Shown here: in pieces, positions 59,759 to 64,000 of the stretch
How positions within the stretch are numbered: the stretch's first letter is position 1
Layout of the letters: each line of letters opens with the position of its first letter
Source of the DNA: Flavobacterium sp. SH_e
Lineage (GTDB): Bacteria > Bacteroidota > Bacteroidia > Flavobacteriales > Flavobacteriaceae
Assembly: GCF_025717045.1 (NCBI RefSeq)
Contig: NZ_JAOVZN010000006.1
Span: 584,269 to 648,268, forward strand
Direction: 5' to 3'
DNA length: 64,000 nt
Translations under genes and position numbers: made by a program
The notes under the pieces: model-generated
Database searches by the model: none
Told to the model about the DNA's origin: nothing
The model's input: the letters and a program-made list of their open reading frames with translations, nothing else

Positions 59759-60313
59759 TCATTTTTTAACTCGGTCTTCGTTTTGTTTCACAAAAGCATC
59801 CCAGCCAGAGTAGCTTTTTCCCGCTACGACTTTTCCTGAATTAAAATGATGACAAACTGCAGCTGCTAAACCATCTGTTGAATCGAGATTTTTTGGTAAT
59901 TCTTTTAAGCCTAAAAGCTGTTGAAGCATTTTAGCAACTTGTTCTTTGCTGGCATTTCCGTTTCCAGTAATTGCCATTTTAATCTTTTTAGGTTCGTATT
60001 CAGTAATTGGAATGCCTCTTGAAAGTCCTGCTGCCATAGCAACGCCTTGTGCGCGCCCTAATTTCAGCATCGATTGTACGTTTTTACCAAAGAAAGGTGC
60101 CTCAATCGCAATTTCGTCAGGACAATGCGTTTCTATTAGTTCGATAGTTCGTTCGAAAATGATTCTTAATTTTTGGTAATGATTGTCGTATTTGGAAAGC
60201 TGCAACTCGTTTAATTGCAGAAATTCCATTTTTTTATTGATTACTTTAATCAATCCAAAACCCATAATTGTGGTTCCGGGGTCAATACCTAATATGATGC
60301 GTTCTTGTGTCAA
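59759..60313 (-). CDS. ruvC: Holliday-junction resolvase RuvC
   Basis: This 184-residue protein starts with the RNase H-fold strand ILGIDPGTTIMGFGLI (catalytic D11), followed by IAIEAPFFGKNVQSMLKLGRAQGVAMAA (catalytic Glu) and ends with the DSTDGLAAAVCHH acidic pair. RuvC cuts Holliday junctions symmetrically in recombination with RuvAB. The last acidic motif, NLDSTDGLAAA, is typical. It precedes hemW with a 88-bp gap on the same strand. Confidence 0.95.
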   Translation of the reverse strand: MTQERIILGIDPGTTIMGFGLIKVINKKMEFLQLNELQLSKYDNHYQKLRIIFERTIELIETHCPDEIAIEAPFFGKNVQSMLKLGRAQGVAMAAGLSRGIPITEYEPKKIKMAITGNGNASKEQVAKMLQQLLGLKELPKNLDSTDGLAAAVCHHFNSGKVVAGKSYSGWDAFVKQNEDRVKK

Positions 60314-60403
60314 GAGATTTTGGTTTCAAGTTTAAGGTTTCAAGTTTAGAAAATTGACTCATTTTCTCACTTCCTAATTGCCACATTTGATTACTTTTGC
60401 GGC

Positions 60404-61348
60404 ATGATTTCAATTCCACACAAAGCTAAGCAATTCCTAGTTCTCGTAGTCAAACTTTTGATTGTTGGAGGCGCATTTTATTTTATTTATAATCAGCTGG
60501 CAAACAACGACAAATTAGACTGGCAGAAATTTATTGCTTTGTTCCAAAAAAATCAGTCGGTTTTAGGGATTTCGTTTATTCTTCTTTTGAGCGTTTTGAA
60601 TCGTTATTTCGAGATTTTAAAGTGGCAGAATCTTGTACAAGTTATTCATAAAATCTCTGTTTACGAAGCTACAAAACAAGTTTTAGCAGCTTTAACCGCT
60701 GGGATTTTTACACCAAATGGAGTAGGAGAGTATGCAGGAAAAGCGCTGTATTATCCGAAATCTGAAGCCAAAAAAGTGGTTTTCTTAAACTTAATCTGCA
60801 ACGGAATCCAAATGATTCTAACTGTGATTTTCGGAATTTTTGGATTACTATATTTCAATGCGCAATTCAATGTAATTACGACCAGAACAGTTTTGATTCT
60901 TTTCGGCGGATTTGTGCTGATTCTGATTATTTTGTTTTCAATTAAAAAGATAAAAGTCAAAGGATTTTCAATTGAAAAATTGATTCATAAAATCAATGAA
61001 ATTCCGAAACCGGTTCATCAGAAAAACATCTTTTTGGGAATCTGCCGATATTTGGTTTTTTCGCATCAGTATTACTTTTTGTTTTTAGGTTTTGATGTCG
61101 ATTTGCCTTATTTAACTTTGATGGCAGCAATCACTTCCGTATACTTTTTAGCGTCTTCATTACCGACTTTTCAATTTTTAGACTTTGCAGTAAAGGGAAG
61201 TGTCGCAATTTATTTCTTCGGAATTTTGGGTGTAAACGAATGGATTGTTGTTTTTATAAGCACTTTAATGTGGTTTTTGAACGTCGTTCTTCCAGTGGTT
61301 TTAGGAAGCTATTTTGTACTGAATTTTAAAACGAAAACTCCAGAATGA
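60404..61348 (+). CDS. UPF0104/flippase-like membrane protein, lysylphosphatidylglycerol-synthase TM type
   Basis: This 314-residue protein has eight or nine membrane helices and the family pattern NRYFEILKWQNLVQVIHKISVYEATKQVLAALTAGIFTPNGVGEYAGKALY, followed by SSLPTFQFLDFAVKGSVAIYF. Members of this family are often cotranscribed with glycosyltransferases and may flip lipid-linked sugars. The next gene overlaps by four bases (ATGA) and encodes a glycosyltransferase, in line with such a role. Confidence 0.85.
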   Translation: MISIPHKAKQFLVLVVKLLIVGGAFYFIYNQLANNDKLDWQKFIALFQKNQSVLGISFILLLSVLNRYFEILKWQNLVQVIHKISVYEATKQVLAALTAGIFTPNGVGEYAGKALYYPKSEAKKVVFLNLICNGIQMILTVIFGIFGLLYFNAQFNVITTRTVLILFGGFVLILIILFSIKKIKVKGFSIEKLIHKINEIPKPVHQKNIFLGICRYLVFSHQYYFLFLGFDVDLPYLTLMAAITSVYFLASSLPTFQFLDFAVKGSVAIYFFGILGVNEWIVVFISTLMWFLNVVLPVVLGSYFVLNFKTKTPE

Positions 61349-62448
61349 TTTTCGGATTATTCACCATATTAGCAATTTATGTAATTAGCATTGCATTGCT
61401 GATTTATGGTTTTTTTAAAATAAAAAAATATCAAAAACAAGATTTAGAGTCAAAAACAAGTTTTACGATTATAGTTCCGTTTCGGAATGAAAAAGAAAAT
61501 TTGCCAATACTTTTAGAAAGTTTTTCAAAGCTGAATTATCCAACGAATTTATTTGAAGTGATTTTAGTTGATGATTCTTCAAATGAAAGATTTCAATTAC
61601 CAATTGTTAATTATCAATTATCAGTTATAGACAATATTCGGGTTTCCAAATCTCCAAAAAAAGATGCTATTACAACAGCAATGCAGTACATAAATACCGA
61701 TTGGGTTATTACTACAGATGCTGATTGTATTGTTCCTGAAAACTGGCTTTTAACGTTTGATAGTTATATTCAGGCCAATAATGTTTCAATGCTTGCGGGC
61801 ACAGTAACGTATAAATGCGGAAACTCATTTTTAGACCATTTTCAGCAATTGGATTTAACGAGTCTGCAGGGCGCTACAATTGGAAGTTTTGGTTTGAGTA
61901 AAGGTTTTATGTGCAACGGAGCTAATTTCGCTTATACCAAGTCATTGTTCGAGAGTTTAAATGGTTTTGAAGGAAATGATAAAATTGCCAGCGGAGACGA
62001 TGTTTTTTTACTGCAAAAAGCGATTCAAAAGTTTTCTGAAAAAGTTCATTATTTAAAAGCAGAAGAAGCAATTGTAACAACAAAACCAACTCAAGACTGG
62101 AAATCTTTATTTTATCAAAGAGTACGTTGGGCGGCAAAAACAAGTTCTTATAATAGCACTTTTGGAAAGTTTCTGGGCTTGATAGTCTTCTTTGGAAATT
62201 TGAGTTTTGTAATTGGATTTTTCTTTCTTCTTTTTGGAATTTGGTCGTATCCAATTTTTGTGCTTTTTGCTTTTTCTAAGTTTGTGATTGATTATGTTTT
62301 ACTTTCAATAACGAATCATTTTTTGACGAAAACAAGAATTAAAAGCCTTTTATTGAGTAGTTTGCTGTATCCGTTTTTTAGCTCGGCTGTGGCTTTGTAT
62401 AGTTTGGGTGGTTCTTACGAATGGAAAGATCGTCAGTTTAGAAAATAG
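61345..62448 (+). CDS. Family-2-type glycosyltransferase
   Basis: This 367-residue protein begins with a membrane helix (about 1-22), then the GT2 fold: FTIIVPFRNEKENLPILLESFSKLNYP, EVILVDDSS and TDADCIVPENWLL with the DxD motif for sugar-nucleotide and metal. GDDVFLLQKAI supplies another acidic pair, and the QRVRWAAK block with basic residues is typical. Three further helices close the C-terminus. It is coupled to the upstream flippase-like gene by a four-base overlap. The sugar and acceptor are unknown, but a polysaccharide or glycolipid is likely. Confidence 0.92.
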   Translation: MIFGLFTILAIYVISIALLIYGFFKIKKYQKQDLESKTSFTIIVPFRNEKENLPILLESFSKLNYPTNLFEVILVDDSSNERFQLPIVNYQLSVIDNIRVSKSPKKDAITTAMQYINTDWVITTDADCIVPENWLLTFDSYIQANNVSMLAGTVTYKCGNSFLDHFQQLDLTSLQGATIGSFGLSKGFMCNGANFAYTKSLFESLNGFEGNDKIASGDDVFLLQKAIQKFSEKVHYLKAEEAIVTTKPTQDWKSLFYQRVRWAAKTSSYNSTFGKFLGLIVFFGNLSFVIGFFFLLFGIWSYPIFVLFAFSKFVIDYVLLSITNHFLTKTRIKSLLLSSLLYPFFSSAVALYSLGGSYEWKDRQFRK

Positions 62449-62460
62449 CTTTCTATAAAA

Positions 62461-62946
62461 TTATTTATTGTCTTTTGCTTTTATAATAACAGGCAAAATA
62501 AATTGTGTTTTTACTGGAATACCGCGTTTTATGGCTGGATTTACTTTTGGGAAATCGACCAGACGCGCACGCAGAATACTATCGATTTTTATGGTGTCAT
62601 AAACCACAGAATCTTTAGGAAACTGAGGCTCAAACTTCATCTTAGAGTTAGGGAAAACTGTTATTTTTACCTCGATTGTATCCAATTCAGGATACATTAT
62701 GGATAAGCTGTCTATATTTAGTTTTTCCTGAATAAGGCTAGACATGACTTCAAAAAAACATTGCTGACGCAGTTTTTCATTGGCAATTTTTTCGCAGCTT
62801 GGAACCGATGGATATTCGTCAACTTCTTTCCAATTAATTGATTTTAATTCTTTCTGAAGTAATTCTTTTTCAGACGGAACCTGCTTCTCAAAATATTGAC
62901 AAGAATGAAAAGTAACGCATATAAAAAGAAGAAAAAACTGCCTCAA
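62461..62946 (-). CDS. Lipoprotein with possible TonB-like C-terminal fold
   Basis: This 161-residue lipoprotein has a signal ending at C16 (FICVTFHSC). Mature protein has PSEKELLQKELKSINW, PSVPSCEKIANEKLRQQCFFEVMSSLIQ and a tail RLVDFPKVNPAIKRGIPVKTQFILPVII whose end looks like a TonB C-terminal strand. Two Cys may form a disulfide (SCEKIANEKLRQQC). The family is not known to me. It is convergent with the glycosyltransferase gene, leaving 12 bp between them. Confidence 0.65.
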   Translation of the reverse strand: MRQFFLLFICVTFHSCQYFEKQVPSEKELLQKELKSINWKEVDEYPSVPSCEKIANEKLRQQCFFEVMSSLIQEKLNIDSLSIMYPELDTIEVKITVFPNSKMKFEPQFPKDSVVYDTIKIDSILRARLVDFPKVNPAIKRGIPVKTQFILPVIIKAKDNK

Positions 62947-63112
62947 GATTTTGGTGTTGAATGAATGAACAAATGATGATATAAAAATACGATTATTTTT
63001 TTGAGAATCTTTCTCTAACTTTGAATCTTAACCTTTGCAAGAATACATTGTAAAATCTGTATTTGTAAAGAATAAATATAGTAATTTGTAAGAACAAATT
63101 TATAAAGAATAT

Positions 63113-63613
63113 ATGGATTTATTATTGCTCATTCTTGCTTTTATATGCGTTATTGTTGGTGTTTTCGGAAGTTTTATTCCCGTTCTTCCTGGTTTATCCA
63201 GTTGTTGGGTTGGATTACTTTTGTTATATCTCACTAAAGCAGTCGAAAATAATTATTGGGTTTTAGGGATTACTTTTGTTTTAATGGTCATCATTACTAT
63301 ATTAGATTACGTGATTCCGTCTAAAGGGACGAAAAAATTTGGTGGAAGCTCTTATGGAGTATGGGGAACCAATATTGGTTTGATTATCGGAATTATAGCT
63401 CCCATACCTTTCGGAATCATAATCGGGCCTTTTGTAGGAGCATTTATTGGAGAGTTAATTTATGATTCTCAAAACCATAAACGAGCGCTAAAAGCAGCCA
63501 CAGGATCTTTGCTTGGATTTCTTGCTTCGAGCTTTATAAACTTCCTTTTTTCGATCACCTATTTGGGTATTTTCTTGAAGATTGTGTGGGAATATCGAAA
63601 CATTTTGTTTTAA
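63113..63613 (+). CDS. DUF456 membrane protein
   Basis: This 166-residue protein has four or five membrane helices rich in Gly, with FICVIVGVFGSFIPVLPGLSSCWVGLLLLY at the start, ILDYVIPSKGTKKFGGSSYGVWGTNIGLIIG in the centre and GSLLGFLASSFINFLFSITYLGI at the end. It is the DUF456 pattern, a small conserved family of unknown role. It stands alone between a divergent lipoprotein gene and the right-edge ORF. Confidence 0.9.
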   Translation: MDLLLLILAFICVIVGVFGSFIPVLPGLSSCWVGLLLLYLTKAVENNYWVLGITFVLMVIITILDYVIPSKGTKKFGGSSYGVWGTNIGLIIGIIAPIPFGIIIGPFVGAFIGELIYDSQNHKRALKAATGSLLGFLASSFINFLFSITYLGIFLKIVWEYRNILF

Positions 63614-63780
63614 TTATATAACAATTTTGGCTCTTTAGCGTTGCTAAAAAAAATAAATGTGAAGTTTTTCTGATATTTTTTTCTTTTGTGTTTGAATGCG
63701 AAAGAGTTGTGTTTATTGGGGTTAACGCATTTTTACTTTTAAGAACTGATTACTAAGCGGGCAAATTTTTAACTTAATTT

Positions 63781-63810
63781 TTGGAAATGTTAAAATATTT
63801 TATATTTTTA
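63781..63810 (+). promoter_or_regulatory. Promoter of the right-edge ORF
   Basis: TTG (63781-63783), 19 nt and TATTTTTA (63803-63810) fit the consensus apart from the last base, 72 bp before the ATG at 63883. A hairpin with CGATAAA and TTTATCG (63821-63843), plus a direct CGATAAA copy at 63814, lies at the expected transcript start. Confidence 0.55.
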
Positions 63811-63882
63811 TCACGATAAACGATAAAAAGCCTCACTTTATCGATTATTTTAAACGAGTATAAATAATCATTTTTTTAAGTT

Positions 63883-64000
63883 ATGAGTATGACCCCAAAC
63901 CTACAAATTGAACTTAGACGCTTTATTTCTTCTAATGTAGTCTCCAAGTTAAACAAGTTTTATTTTGAGAACGATGCACTTTTAATCAAGGGAATAGACG
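63883..64000 (+). CDS. Unknown protein, 5' part only (cut by window edge)
   Basis: ATG at 63883 opens 39 codons to the edge with no stop. The sequence MSMTPNLQIELRRFISSN and VVSKLNKFYFENDALLIKG is not recognised. It has no signal peptide. The start is supported by a promoter 72 bp upstream. Nothing more can be said without the missing part. Confidence 0.5.
   Translation, partial: MSMTPNLQIELRRFISSNVVSKLNKFYFENDALLIKGID

Overview
The window is chromosomal DNA of a Flavobacterium-like member of the Bacteroidota. The signs are low G+C (roughly a third), promoters of the form TTG-N19-TAnnTTTG, surface lipoproteins with Cys followed by acidic residues, SusC/CarboxypepD-type TonB receptors, Bacteroidota-typical families (DUF4625, DUF4407, DUF6624, GxxExxY) and no visible Shine-Dalgarno bias. 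No rRNA, phage or CRISPR array was seen. Three tRNA genes are present.

Region by region. 1-4.1 kb: a cut-off HlyD-type adaptor gene faces an NtrC-family sigma54 activator and its histidine kinase, with a sigma54-like promoter and a 38-bp dyad between them. 4.2-9.7 kb: housekeeping genes (alkyltransferase-like protein, LysE exporter, TrmB, ammonium channel, NTF2-like protein, a lipoprotein with three HRCDI repeats, HPF). 9.8-13.3 kb: a Trp-rich mini-ORF between direct repeats, a small protein that has a paralogue at 38.2 kb, and a four-gene restriction-modification cassette (XRE controller, Dcm-like methylase, MvaI/BcnI-like nuclease, zinc-ribbon protein). 13.4-20.2 kb: AsmA-like protein, thioredoxin, a TPR histidine kinase with LytTR regulator, and a lipoprotein. 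20.2-25.5 kb: a metal-uptake-like operon (small His/Cys membrane protein, two DUF4625-type lipoproteins, TonB receptor, His-rich lipoprotein) driven by a promoter covered by two 15-bp palindromes. 25.6-29.1 kb: M1 aminopeptidase and DUF58 protein. 29.1-30.2 kb: two identical tRNA-Asp genes, each with its own promoter and terminator. 30.2-35.5 kb: an AraC regulator and a TolC/EmrA/EmrB-like efflux operon. 35.6-41.0 kb: HAD phosphatase, small secreted proteins, tRNA-Leu and an M20 dipeptidase, among many intergenic repeats. 41.4-45.7 kb: a BlaI/M56 operon whose -7 element lies inside a BlaI-type operator. 45.8-53.8 kb: saccharopine dehydrogenase-like protein, DUF423, PEP carboxykinase, and a phytase with its TonB receptor. 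54-64 kb: DUF4407, a run of minus-strand genes ending in hemW and ruvC, a GxxExxY nuclease-like gene inside perfect 34-bp inverted repeats, a membrane protein/glycosyltransferase pair, DUF456, and a truncated ORF at the right edge.

The most interesting signals are these. (1) The 546-bp GxxExxY cassette (57981-58526) is bounded by perfect inverted repeats, and related but empty repeat pairs occur at 41.1 and 55.1 kb, which suggests an ORF-bearing element with non-autonomous derivatives. (2) The metal operon has twin palindromes over its -33 and -7 elements. (3) The BlaI operon includes unusual accessory genes and two tandem M56 sensors. (4) A 123-bp Trp-rich, structured insert lies between 16-bp direct repeats. 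(5) A lipoprotein carries three copies of a conserved HGxPGHRCDI motif. All functional statements come from reading the sequence and from general family knowledge; no database search was run.
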